Assembly (NCBI RefSeq): GCF_900115665.1
Contig: NZ_FOXH01000003.1
Location: forward strand, 334,540-398,539
Reading direction: 5' to 3'
Length of the DNA: 64,000 bases
Source of the DNA: Pseudarcicella hirudinis
Lineage (GTDB): Bacteria; Bacteroidota; Bacteroidia; Cytophagales; Spirosomataceae
The translations under genes were made by a program, and so were the position numbers. Within the stretch, counting starts at the first letter, position 1. Every line of letters starts with the position of its first letter. Shown in pieces: positions 16,068 to 23,725 of the stretch. The notes under the pieces are model-generated. The model was not told the DNA's origin. It did not search any database and worked only from the letters and a program-made list of their open reading frames with translations.

Positions 16068-17606
16068 TTGCCTTCAAAAGATTCTTCTGTTGAAGCAGCA
16101 AGTCCGGCCGTGGCTTCATCTGCTGCGGTGGCTACTGTTACCGCTTCAACAGAGAAGGAAGAGGTAAAAAATGAATCCCTCTGGACTTTCTTCTGGATTG
16201 CATTAGCCAGCGGATTCGTGGCTCTTCTTACACCATGTGTATATCCGCTTATCCCCATGACTGTAAGTTTTTTCACCAAGCAAAAAGGGGGAAAAAAACT
16301 GGCATTTCTCTATGGGTTCTCAATAATTGGAATTTATGTCCTCTTTGGTACGCTTATAGCTTCCCTGGCCGGAGCAAGTTTCGCTAACTTCCTTAGCACT
16401 CACTGGATACCTAACCTGCTTTTCTTTGTTATTTTCATCATTTTCGGAATCTCCTTTCTGGGATGGTTTGAAATTGTATTGCCATCCAGTCTGGTTAATA
16501 AAATGGATGCGCAGTCAGACAGAGGAGGTTTAATAGGAATCTTTTTTATGGCCTTTACCCTGGTGCTGGTTTCTTTCTCCTGTACAGGGCCGGTTGCAGG
16601 TTCAATTCTTATAGCTTCTGCTCAGGGCGAAGTAATTAAGCCGGTGATTGGGATGTTAGGGTTTTCACTGGCCTTTGCTATTCCTTTTACCTTATTTGCG
16701 ATATTTCCACAATGGCTTCAGAATTTACCGAAATCAGGCGGATGGATGAATACCGTGAAAGTCGTTTTAGGTTTTCTGGAACTGGCTCTTGCTCTGAAAT
16801 TCCTCAGTACAGCAGATCAGGTGTATCACTGGCATATCCTTGACAGAGAAATTTATCTGGCGCTTTGGATTGTAATTTTCTCATTAATAGGGTTTTATCT
16901 TTTAGGGAAAATCCAATTGCCTCATGATAGTAAAGTAGAAAAGGTAAATGTTCCGAGAATGCTGCTTTCTATTCTGGTATTTGCTTTTGTGGTGTATATG
17001 ATTCCGGGAATGTTTGGTGCTCCGTTAAAAGGCTTATCTGGCTGGTTACCTCCATTGACATCACAGGATTTTATTGCGAACTCCGGAGGATCAGAAAAAT
17101 CAGATTTTGCCGGTGATGCTGATTTTCCTAAAAATCCTAAATATTCCAATCTTTTTAAAGCTTCTAAAGAAATTCAGAAATTCTTTGATTACAAGGAGGC
17201 CGTTGAGTATGCAAAGAAGGTGAATAAACCCGTTTTCATAAACTTTACAGGCCATGGCTGTGTAAATTGCAGGAAAATGGAGGAAAATGTCTGGACTGAT
17301 CCTGAGGTATTGAAACGCCTGCGAAAAGATTACATTGTAGTGGACTTGTATGTGGATGATAAGACTGAATTACCAAAAAATGAATGGTACGTTTCAAAAG
17401 ATGACGGGCAGGAGAAAACCAGTATCGGTGATCAGAATCTTGATTTTGAGATTACCAAATTTAATGGTAACGCACAACCGTATTACTGTCTTATTGATCC
17501 TAAAAATGATCATAAAACCTTATTACCTCCCAAAGCATTTGACCTGAATGTAGCGAATTTTGTTAAATTTCTGGAAGATGGAAAAACAAAATTTGAAGGG
17601 AAATAA
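16068..17606 (+). CDS. dsbD: DsbD membrane and thioredoxin domains, second part of a frame-split DsbD
   Basis: 512 residues from a TTG, but the coding frame is open from 16029 and probably continues from the previous one. After an Ala/Ser-rich linker come about eight membrane segments with both conserved cysteines of the electron-transfer core (LTPCVYPLIPMTVSFF and FSCTGPVAGSIL). A C-terminal thioredoxin-like domain carries CVNC at residues 398-401. DsbD moves electrons from cytoplasmic thioredoxin to periplasmic disulphide reductants and cytochrome c maturation. All redox cysteines of the full enzyme survive across the two frames, which argues against plain gene decay. Confidence 0.88.
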   Translation: MPSKDSSVEAASPAVASSAAVATVTASTEKEEVKNESLWTFFWIALASGFVALLTPCVYPLIPMTVSFFTKQKGGKKLAFLYGFSIIGIYVLFGTLIASLAGASFANFLSTHWIPNLLFFVIFIIFGISFLGWFEIVLPSSLVNKMDAQSDRGGLIGIFFMAFTLVLVSFSCTGPVAGSILIASAQGEVIKPVIGMLGFSLAFAIPFTLFAIFPQWLQNLPKSGGWMNTVKVVLGFLELALALKFLSTADQVYHWHILDREIYLALWIVIFSLIGFYLLGKIQLPHDSKVEKVNVPRMLLSILVFAFVVYMIPGMFGAPLKGLSGWLPPLTSQDFIANSGGSEKSDFAGDADFPKNPKYSNLFKASKEIQKFFDYKEAVEYAKKVNKPVFINFTGHGCVNCRKMEENVWTDPEVLKRLRKDYIVVDLYVDDKTELPKNEWYVSKDDGQEKTSIGDQNLDFEITKFNGNAQPYYCLIDPKNDHKTLLPPKAFDLNVANFVKFLEDGKTKFEGK

Positions 17607-17623
17607 GGGACATAGTAATTACG

Positions 17624-17659
17624 AAAAAGGAGAATAGTTTTGGCTATTCTCCTTTTTTT
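17624..17659. terminator. Bidirectional terminator after dsbD
   Basis: GGAGAATAG (17629-17637) and CTATTCTCC (17644-17652) form the stem, with five A before and seven T after. It serves dsbD and the convergent barrel gene. Confidence 0.85.
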
Positions 17660-17664
17660 ATGAT

Positions 17665-19374
17665 TTAAAAATTCATCTGCCGGTAAGCGACGTTCCATCG
17701 TAAACCAATTGATGTAATTGTATTTTTACTGTCCAGTTTATCATCACCGCTGTTATAATCCCGATTCAGGTAATGAAGGTCAACAAAAACATTGTGTCTT
17801 ACCTGATATGAAGCTCTTAAATCTATCGTAGTAGTAACAGTACTTCTTCCTGCTCCGACAAAATAGTTATAGTCTCCCGCAGGTCTGAAAGTGTAATTTT
17901 TCAGAATATTACCTCCCCAGTTTTCTGAGCTATTGCGATCTTCTCCAAATTTTGCCCAGATATATTTTGCAGTAAGCTGTAATTTTGAACTCGGTTGAAA
18001 TCTGAGAATATGACTCCATTCAAGAAAGTTTGCACCAAGCGGATGGGCAAGCGCCTGACTGTAATGTGAGTAAGTAGATGGATCATTATGACTGTATGTG
18101 AACGGTCTGGCAGTATTAAATTCACTCTGTAAGTCAAGATTATTAATACCGAATGCGTCGATATATTTTAGCCCGGCCTGAACACTGTATTTATTCAGCC
18201 ATGAGCCTTTTCCTGCCAGAAACTCCTTCGCTACAAATTCATCAATCATCCATTGACCGTATAAAGAGAAGTGTTTTTTGAAATTATATTTAAAATCAAA
18301 TCCTACAAAAGCATTATCAGAACTTCCCTGAAAACCCTCAAGATAGCGATAGAAAATAACCGGATTAAGGTAATTCAGGTCAAACCCTTTTTCTCCCTTG
18401 TCAAAAACTACTGCTTCAAATATTCCTAAGTTGAATCTCCTGGAAAGGTTCATACTCAGGTGGTGCATGGCAATGTATTTTTTAGGAAGGGCTTCCGCAA
18501 CTGCTGCCAATGATGGATTTATAAGTTCCGCAAAGAGATTCTGATATTGGAAACGTCCCACCTGCGTAGTTATTTTCAGGAAAAGATATGGTGGTGCATT
18601 GTCTGAAAGAATCATTGAGCGGAAGCCATTTCCGATAAAATTACGGTCATGTCCGAATTGAATACCAATATTTTTGGTGGCCTGAAAAGTAATATAAGCA
18701 CGGGCAGAAAAGAAATCTACACCATAAGGATCAGTTTTGAACTCCTTGGTGTATCCTTCGCCCGGCATGCCTGGCAACCTCTCTAATCTTACGGAATTCT
18801 GATTATAGAAATCCACATAATTTTTAACATAATCAGGAATTAACCCGACATTATCGGTCATAAAAGTATAAAACCCGATTTTTTTATTAATCATCCCCCT
18901 GATCTCAACACCTCTGGAATTGAGTGATACTGTTTTCTGAAGACCGCCGTCAGCAGCTCCGATTTCCAGATTAAGTACGGGATTTACATGGATATCAAAA
19001 TCATTTGTATTGCTTGAATATGCATCAGCTTTTTTACGGTAAAAAATATCCCACAAATTGGTATCACTGTCTCCTGATTGATCAGAAGTCCACTCCCAGC
19101 TATCATTTCTTAAATATTCAAGGTTAAAGAAGTCCTGAGAAGAGAGCCTGCAACTTTTGTCGGCCAATACGCTGTCAGCCAGCTGAACAATCCCTTTCCG
19201 GGTATAAGGTTTTACAGTAGTATGGAAACCTTCTGCAAATTTTCCCCGTTTAATTTCATAGCGGTCAATCAAGTGATAATAATCCTGATTTAACGGGGCA
19301 AAAACACTCTGTGCTACCGAAGTAAATCCAATAAAAGAGATGGCAGATAGGGATAAGAGTAATTTTTTAAACAT
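17665..19374 (-). CDS. Wzi/RemB-like outer-membrane beta-barrel protein
   Basis: 569 residues with a signal peptide (MFKKLLLSLSAISFIGFTSVAQ). The mature start VFAPLNQDYYHLIDRYEIKRG resembles capsule-assembly Wzi-family proteins and the gliding-motility protein RemB. The rest shows alternating amphipathic strands rich in aromatic residues (FSARAYITFQATKNIGIQFG, DRNFIGNGFRS, GFDFKYNFKKHFSLYGQWM). It ends with an aromatic beta-barrel-type terminus (SIGLRWNVAYRQMNF). It probably sits in the outer membrane and helps hold or shape surface polysaccharide. The glycan-building genes start about 700 bp further on. I would not choose between a capsule and a gliding role from sequence alone. Confidence 0.75.
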   Translation of the reverse strand: MFKKLLLSLSAISFIGFTSVAQSVFAPLNQDYYHLIDRYEIKRGKFAEGFHTTVKPYTRKGIVQLADSVLADKSCRLSSQDFFNLEYLRNDSWEWTSDQSGDSDTNLWDIFYRKKADAYSSNTNDFDIHVNPVLNLEIGAADGGLQKTVSLNSRGVEIRGMINKKIGFYTFMTDNVGLIPDYVKNYVDFYNQNSVRLERLPGMPGEGYTKEFKTDPYGVDFFSARAYITFQATKNIGIQFGHDRNFIGNGFRSMILSDNAPPYLFLKITTQVGRFQYQNLFAELINPSLAAVAEALPKKYIAMHHLSMNLSRRFNLGIFEAVVFDKGEKGFDLNYLNPVIFYRYLEGFQGSSDNAFVGFDFKYNFKKHFSLYGQWMIDEFVAKEFLAGKGSWLNKYSVQAGLKYIDAFGINNLDLQSEFNTARPFTYSHNDPSTYSHYSQALAHPLGANFLEWSHILRFQPSSKLQLTAKYIWAKFGEDRNSSENWGGNILKNYTFRPAGDYNYFVGAGRSTVTTTIDLRASYQVRHNVFVDLHYLNRDYNSGDDKLDSKNTITSIGLRWNVAYRQMNF

Positions 19375-19563
19375 ATTTTTGTAATGGGGTCATAAGTTAT
19401 CCTCAGAGAAGAGATAACTTTGCAAGTTAGCATTTTTCTTTTATTTGAGGTTTTAATACCTCGTGAACGGAATAACAACCTCTTTAATAGCAGATATCAC
19501 ATTCAAAATTTTAAAAGTTCAGAGCAGGATTGTATCCTGTTCTGAAAAGCCTAAACACTTATC

Positions 19564-20007
19564 ATGCCATTTGGAAAATATTTTGCAGTAATGGTGGCAA
19601 CCGCTTTAAAGTTTATCGGTGGGCCACTGACAGGTGTAAGTCTGGGAATCAGTTTGATTGAAACAATCATAAGTACAATTGCAGGAATGATGGTTACCGT
19701 AACTATTGTTGCCTTTCTTGGAAAAAAAGTACGTGAAATTATAAATAAGTACAGAAAAGTTAAGCCAAAGTTATTTAATAAGCGAAGCAGAAGGGCTGTT
19801 AAAATCTGGGATAGATTTGGTTTAATCGGTATAGCCTGTCTTACTCCTCTGTTTTTTACGCCTATCGGCGGAACTTTACTGGCTGTTTCTTTTGGAGTTC
19901 CAATCCCCAAAATCTTATTCTGGATGTTAATCTTTGCTACCTTCTGGGGAATTGTTTTAACAACCCTGATTTATGAAATAGCCGATTTAAGGGCCTTTTT
20001 TATGTAA
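19564..20007 (+). CDS. Small integral membrane protein of unknown function
   Basis: 147 residues with four likely membrane segments: FIGGPLTGVSLGISLIETII, AGMMVTVTIVAFLG, GLIGIACLTPLFFTPIGGTLL and ILFWMLIFATFWGIVLTTL. A basic loop (KVKPKLFNKRSRRAVKIWDR) lies between the second and third. The GGP and TPIGG turns recall the COG2426 'small multidrug export' and DedA-like folds, but I cannot assign either. It is divergent from the Wzi/RemB-like gene and converges on the glycosyltransferase gene. There is no signal peptide and no recognisable catalytic motif. Confidence 0.7.
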   Translation: MPFGKYFAVMVATALKFIGGPLTGVSLGISLIETIISTIAGMMVTVTIVAFLGKKVREIINKYRKVKPKLFNKRSRRAVKIWDRFGLIGIACLTPLFFTPIGGTLLAVSFGVPIPKILFWMLIFATFWGIVLTTLIYEIADLRAFFM

Positions 20008-20008
20008 T

Positions 20009-20044
20009 AAAATAGGGTTGATGAGACTACACCAACCCTATTTT
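20009..20044. terminator. Bidirectional terminator
   Basis: AAAATAGGGTTG (20009-20020) and CAACCCTATTTT (20033-20044) are perfect 12-bp arms with a 12-nt loop, between convergent genes. Confidence 0.85.
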
Positions 20045-20046
20045 AA

Positions 20047-20784
20047 TCAGGCTTTCTTCCGATAATCTCCCCGGGAAAACGATTTCTCGATCATGCAATA
20101 CAGCAGGATAAAGAAATAACGGCTGCCCATCTCTTTTATTTTTAGTTTCGACTCCCCATACTTTCTGTTGGTCCAGCTATTTGGAACTACCGCGAAGGAA
20201 TATCCCCGGACATAAGCTTTTAATGGTAATTCTACCGTAAGGTTGAAGTGAGAAGACAAAAATGGTTTTACTCCTTCTATCGTTTCCCTTTTATAAAGTT
20301 TAAAAGCGTTTGTGGTATCATTGTATTTAATCCCTGTCATGAATCTGATGATGAGATTAGCCACTCTGTTGATATATAACTTCAGTTTCGGGTAATCCAC
20401 TACTTTTCCACCTTTGCTGAAACGGCTCCCGAAAACAGCATCAACATTCTGTTCCTGCATAGTTCTGTAATATTTTACCAAATCTTCCGGATCATCTGAA
20501 AGATCGGCCATCATTACTGCCACACAATCACCTGAGAAGCGTTCAAGGCCATATCTTACGGCAAAGCCAAAGCCGTTAGGGCCTTTGTTCGTAAAATATA
20601 CAAGCGTGGGGATTTCTTTCTGTAATTCCTGTAACACCTGCTCGGTTTTGTCTTTGGAATTATCGTTTGTTACACAAATTTCGTGGTCAATTTCATGCTT
20701 TACTAAAGTCTGATAAAGCGCTCTCAGTGTTTCGGGGATAGACTCTTCTTCGTTATAAGCAGGAATGACAACGCTTAATTTCAT
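20047..20784 (-). CDS. GT2 glycosyltransferase, dolichol-phosphate-mannose-synthase-like
   Basis: 245 residues. The N-terminus KLSVVIPAYNEEESIPETL is the classic GT2 nucleotide-sugar fold. It is followed by NDNSKDKTEQVL and a DxD-like acidic site in VAVMMADLSDDPEDL. The region GSRFSKGGKVVDYP, then NDTTNAFKLYKRE, is the polyprenyl-phosphate-sugar synthase pattern. There is no long C-terminal membrane extension, so it is a peripheral enzyme that probably loads a sugar onto a lipid carrier at the cytoplasmic face. It is the last gene of the minus-strand glycan block, 66 bp after a second GT2 gene, and ends at a strong shared terminator. Confidence 0.88.
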   Translation of the reverse strand: MKLSVVIPAYNEEESIPETLRALYQTLVKHEIDHEICVTNDNSKDKTEQVLQELQKEIPTLVYFTNKGPNGFGFAVRYGLERFSGDCVAVMMADLSDDPEDLVKYYRTMQEQNVDAVFGSRFSKGGKVVDYPKLKLYINRVANLIIRFMTGIKYNDTTNAFKLYKRETIEGVKPFLSSHFNLTVELPLKAYVRGYSFAVVPNSWTNRKYGESKLKIKEMGSRYFFILLYCMIEKSFSRGDYRKKA

Positions 20785-20850
20785 TGAATGATTTCTTTTG
20801 TTTGGAATTTGAGCCGAAGAATAAGGTTTCGACTGAAAATGAATGTTTTA

Positions 20851-21795
20851 TTAAAAAGTTCTGTCCACTTTTTCTATAAAGTCTTTATAATCGATAGCCG
20901 GAATAAAATGTTTTTGAGTCCGGTAATTTAAAACTGTAAATAAAAGAAAGAGAGAGCTTAAAAAGGCCTGCAAGATAATGATTGTAGCTCCGGTAACCAA
21001 AGTAGTGGCCCAACCCGGAGAAGCCCAGTTAGTTGTAAGTCTGATTACTGTTACTACGATTGCCACTCCAATTGAAGCAACCATCAGAATCAACGATCCG
21101 ATAAGCATTCTGGCGGCGGTAGTATCAAGATGTACAGAAATAGCACTTAATCCATGAAGAACCAATGAAATGAAATTCATTTTAGAGTTTCCGGCAAGTC
21201 GGGTACCTCTTTCTATTGGAATGGATGTATAGGGCAATTTGGAACGAATGATTCCTCCGGGGAAATGATTCCATATTTCGGAGACATAAGTTAATTTTCC
21301 TGCCAGGCGATTTGGAATAATGCTGAAATTACCAAATTCAATTACTTTGCCAGTCAGCAGCACAAAGATTGATTTATAAATGACATAAAAGAAACGGAAG
21401 GCGATACTTTCACTTCTTTTGGATCTTTTGGCAAAAATAATCTTGTCAGGGGTTTGTAAAGAAGCCTCATATAATCTTTGAATATCCTCGGGTTTATCTT
21501 CTCCGTCCGAATCCATTACAACTACTTTTGAGAATTCTGTTTCTTTGGTAATATAGGAAAGACCTAGTGCTATAGCTTTCTGATGGCTCACATTTCGGTG
21601 TAATCTGATGATTTCCAGCTTATAAGAACCAAAACGATTAACGTCACATTCGATAGATGAACAGTCGTCAACAATTACGAAATTTAGATGGGCAAATAAT
21701 TCAGAAGTGACACTATGCTTTATTTTTGTTAATAACAGCTCCAGCGCATCCCAGTCATTATAAAGAGGTATTAGTATTTTGATGTTTTCTGTCAT
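20851..21795 (-). CDS. GT2 glycosyltransferase with two C-terminal membrane segments
   Basis: 314 residues. The GT2 domain at 1-230 has KILIPLYNDWDALELLL, NFVIVDDCSSIECD and a metal-binding segment in VVMDSDGEDKPEDI. Two membrane helices follow (ARMLIGSLILMVASIGVAIVVTVI and TTLVTGATIIILQAFLSSLFLLFTVL), then a short cytoplasmic tail. This is the layout of GtrB/DPMS-type bacterial polyprenyl-phosphate glycosyltransferases. These transfer a sugar from a nucleotide to undecaprenyl phosphate for later use outside the cytoplasm. It lies between sxtJ (60 bp upstream) and the second GT2 (66 bp downstream), in the same direction. Confidence 0.88.
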   Translation of the reverse strand: MTENIKILIPLYNDWDALELLLTKIKHSVTSELFAHLNFVIVDDCSSIECDVNRFGSYKLEIIRLHRNVSHQKAIALGLSYITKETEFSKVVVMDSDGEDKPEDIQRLYEASLQTPDKIIFAKRSKRSESIAFRFFYVIYKSIFVLLTGKVIEFGNFSIIPNRLAGKLTYVSEIWNHFPGGIIRSKLPYTSIPIERGTRLAGNSKMNFISLVLHGLSAISVHLDTTAARMLIGSLILMVASIGVAIVVTVIRLTTNWASPGWATTLVTGATIIILQAFLSSLFLLFTVLNYRTQKHFIPAIDYKDFIEKVDRTF

Positions 21796-21854
21796 TTATT
21801 TAGCAATTTGGAGAAGCTTTAACCGCAGCACAGGAAAAAACTATACCCATCTTT

Positions 21855-22214
21855 CTACCACACATTCTCCAGATCTTCAGCTTTATAAAGGTGATTCCTT
21901 TCTTCGTAAACAGTTCCTTTCTGATTTTTAAGTTTTAAATTATCTTTTTTCGTTAATTTAAAAATAAATGCGATAGGCGTAAGGAAAATGAAAAATATAA
22001 CTGACAAAAGAATATGGGCATTGATATTACCAAGAAAAGTAGCAAATTTCGTCCAGACCCATGTGATTTTATCACTCAGGAAATCGGAAAAAACGCCAAC
22101 CAATCCTACTACCACAGAAGCTATCAGCAAGCCTTTAGTTTTAAAAACCAGGTGTAATACCAGAAGTCCCACTGTAATTACCAGCATGGTTTCCAGGTTC
22201 TTTTCTCTTTTCAT
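21855..22214 (-). CDS. SxtJ-family membrane protein
   Basis: 119 residues with three hydrophobic segments: LETMLVITVGLLVLHLVF, GLLIASVVVGLVGVFSDFLS and HILLSVIFFIFLTPIAFIF. Its C-terminus is LKLKNQKGTVYEERNHLYKAEDLENVW. The segment pattern and the conserved YEERxHxYxxxDLENxW end are those of the SxtJ family, first named from saxitoxin clusters but common beside NodU/CmcH carbamoyltransferases in surface-glycan loci. Biochemical role is unknown. Here it sits four genes downstream of the carbamoyltransferase in the same direction, next to a DUF5989 protein, which fits the usual trio. Confidence 0.82.
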   Translation of the reverse strand: MKREKNLETMLVITVGLLVLHLVFKTKGLLIASVVVGLVGVFSDFLSDKITWVWTKFATFLGNINAHILLSVIFFIFLTPIAFIFKLTKKDNLKLKNQKGTVYEERNHLYKAEDLENVW

Positions 22215-22235
22215 ATTTCAATAATAAAAATGTCT

Positions 22236-22271
22236 GATAAAATGAACAGACCTGAATCTGTTCATTTTATC
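22236..22271 (-). terminator. Intra-cluster hairpin between the DUF5989 and sxtJ genes
   Basis: GATAAAATGAACAG (22236-22249) and CTGTTCATTTTATC (22258-22271) are perfect 14-bp arms with an 8-nt loop. On the minus strand AGACATTTTTATT follows, so it is a weak terminator or attenuator. Confidence 0.5.
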
Positions 22272-22290
22272 GCAAAATAAATGTCAAAAA

Positions 22291-22440
22291 TTAGAATAAT
22301 GTATAGATAAATGGAGCAATAGCAGAACCTCCGCCAATTACAATTAGAACCCCGATTAACAGAAGAACAAAAATTACAGGCATTAGCCACCACTTTTTAC
22401 GTTCTTTCAAAAAATTTAAAAGGTCAGATAAAAAATCCAT
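22291..22440 (-). CDS. DUF5989-family small membrane protein (49 aa)
   Basis: A short gene that automatic callers can miss. It starts with ATG at 22440 and ends with TAA at 22291, 49 residues. The sequence begins MDFLSDLLNFLKERKKWW, then has one membrane helix LMPVIFVLLLIGVLIVIGGG, and ends SAIAPFIYTLF. The amphipathic start, the KERKKWWL turn and the SAxAPFIYTLF end are the hallmark of DUF5989, a small protein regularly found with SxtJ and carbamoyltransferase genes. It lies between the SGNH-like gene (54 bp) and sxtJ (76 bp). It may be a membrane subunit or assembly factor for the glycan-modifying machinery, but no function is established. Confidence 0.85.
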   Translation of the reverse strand: MDFLSDLLNFLKERKKWWLMPVIFVLLLIGVLIVIGGGSAIAPFIYTLF

Positions 22441-22494
22441 TTTGGATAAAATTTAAGTTTGTGAAATGTTTTTGGAAATCAATATTTTGCCATT

Positions 22495-23715
22495 TTACTT
22501 TGACATAAAACCCGGCTTTACAATATCTTTTAATAACTGCTTAATCAGAATCTGATTTGCCAGGGCTGTAGGATGTTCATCATACGGAATAGCATATTTT
22601 GAATCAAGCGGGTTAAATAACTTCGAATAATCAATTACTTTAACACCTCTTTCTTTCAGAAGTCTGATAATCAGGCTGCTGTCATTTGTAGTCGGGTAAA
22701 TGATAACATAAAAATTATCATTCCCGAATTGTTTTTTATACTCTCTGGCAGATTCGGCCATTACATCAGCTGTAAGGGCATAATCCTGTTCTCCGATTCT
22801 GAATGGGTATCCGATTTTGAATAGTTTAAGAATATTACTCTTAAGCATGATATTGAAAATCGTACTTCTCAGTCTTCTTCCTGAAAGAAATGTTCCGTCA
22901 TGTTTCAGTTCATTCCCGACTTTATGGTAATATGGCGCATTTCCTCCGTTATAGCTATAATTGGTGAGTGTACCTATTACACGATTAACATGATCTCCGA
23001 TATAGATATAAAAACCAATGCCACCTTTTTCCTTAACGATTCCTGGAACGGAATTAGACTGCAATCTTGCAAGCATTTGATGTGGACCATAACCGCTGTA
23101 AGCAAAATTGTAGGGTTTATAAGTGCTGTCAAATTTCGCAAAATAATAAGGCAGGGTTTCATTACTCTGAACACCTTCACCAAAAGTCATTGAACAGCCG
23201 AAAAACTGGGCATACCTGTTTCTGATTTTACTACTGTCTACAGGAGTAATTCTCAGACTGTTTGCATCTGTCTGATACGTAATTTTATAGATAATTTGTC
23301 CGTCTTTTGTCCTGACTCCCGTATGAGACTCATTAGGAGTAGGTTTATAGCCAAGAACATCATCCATAACCATAGAATGGGTGGGGCCTTCAATTTTTGG
23401 TGAATTTGCCGCCATTCTTTTTAATACAAAACCAGCAATCAGTTCCAATAGAAGAATGGTAATGAAAACCATAAAAACTGAAACCGACAGGTTTTGAATG
23501 AACTTCAGTTTAGATTTGAAACCTAAAACAAAAGCATAAACCAACAAAGCAAAAACCTGAAATTTAAAGCATGCAGAGACTACATCATAGCCGCCTACTA
23601 TGCCATTGGCATCTCCTCTGAAAACATCCAGAAGAATTAAGCCAACAGATATAAGTACAGATCCTACAAGTAGAATAAAGAAAAATCTATGGATTTTTAT
23701 GTCTTTTAATTGCAT
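22495..23715 (-). CDS. Membrane-anchored SGNH/GDSL-like protein in carbamoyltransferase cluster
   Basis: 406 residues from the ATG at 23715. A longer frame from 23808 would overlap the upstream gene by 83 bp and is not needed. Three membrane segments come first: FFFILLVGSVLISVGLILLDV, FKFQVFALLVYAFVLGF and SVFMVFITILLLELIAGFVL. The outer domain has a GDS-like block (FFGCSMTFGEGVQSNETLP), NFAYSGYGPHQ, and a C-terminal DEHPTALAN block that supplies the Asp and His of an SGNH triad. In place of Ser in GDS it reads GCS followed by MTFGEG, so the nucleophile is S of GCS. It may esterify or de-esterify a surface glycan. It starts 11 bp after the carbamoyltransferase stop, so the two are surely co-transcribed. 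Confidence 0.78.
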   Translation of the reverse strand: MQLKDIKIHRFFFILLVGSVLISVGLILLDVFRGDANGIVGGYDVVSACFKFQVFALLVYAFVLGFKSKLKFIQNLSVSVFMVFITILLLELIAGFVLKRMAANSPKIEGPTHSMVMDDVLGYKPTPNESHTGVRTKDGQIIYKITYQTDANSLRITPVDSSKIRNRYAQFFGCSMTFGEGVQSNETLPYYFAKFDSTYKPYNFAYSGYGPHQMLARLQSNSVPGIVKEKGGIGFYIYIGDHVNRVIGTLTNYSYNGGNAPYYHKVGNELKHDGTFLSGRRLRSTIFNIMLKSNILKLFKIGYPFRIGEQDYALTADVMAESAREYKKQFGNDNFYVIIYPTTNDSSLIIRLLKERGVKVIDYSKLFNPLDSKYAIPYDEHPTALANQILIKQLLKDIVKPGFMSK

Positions 23716-23725
23716 AGCTTTAGTA

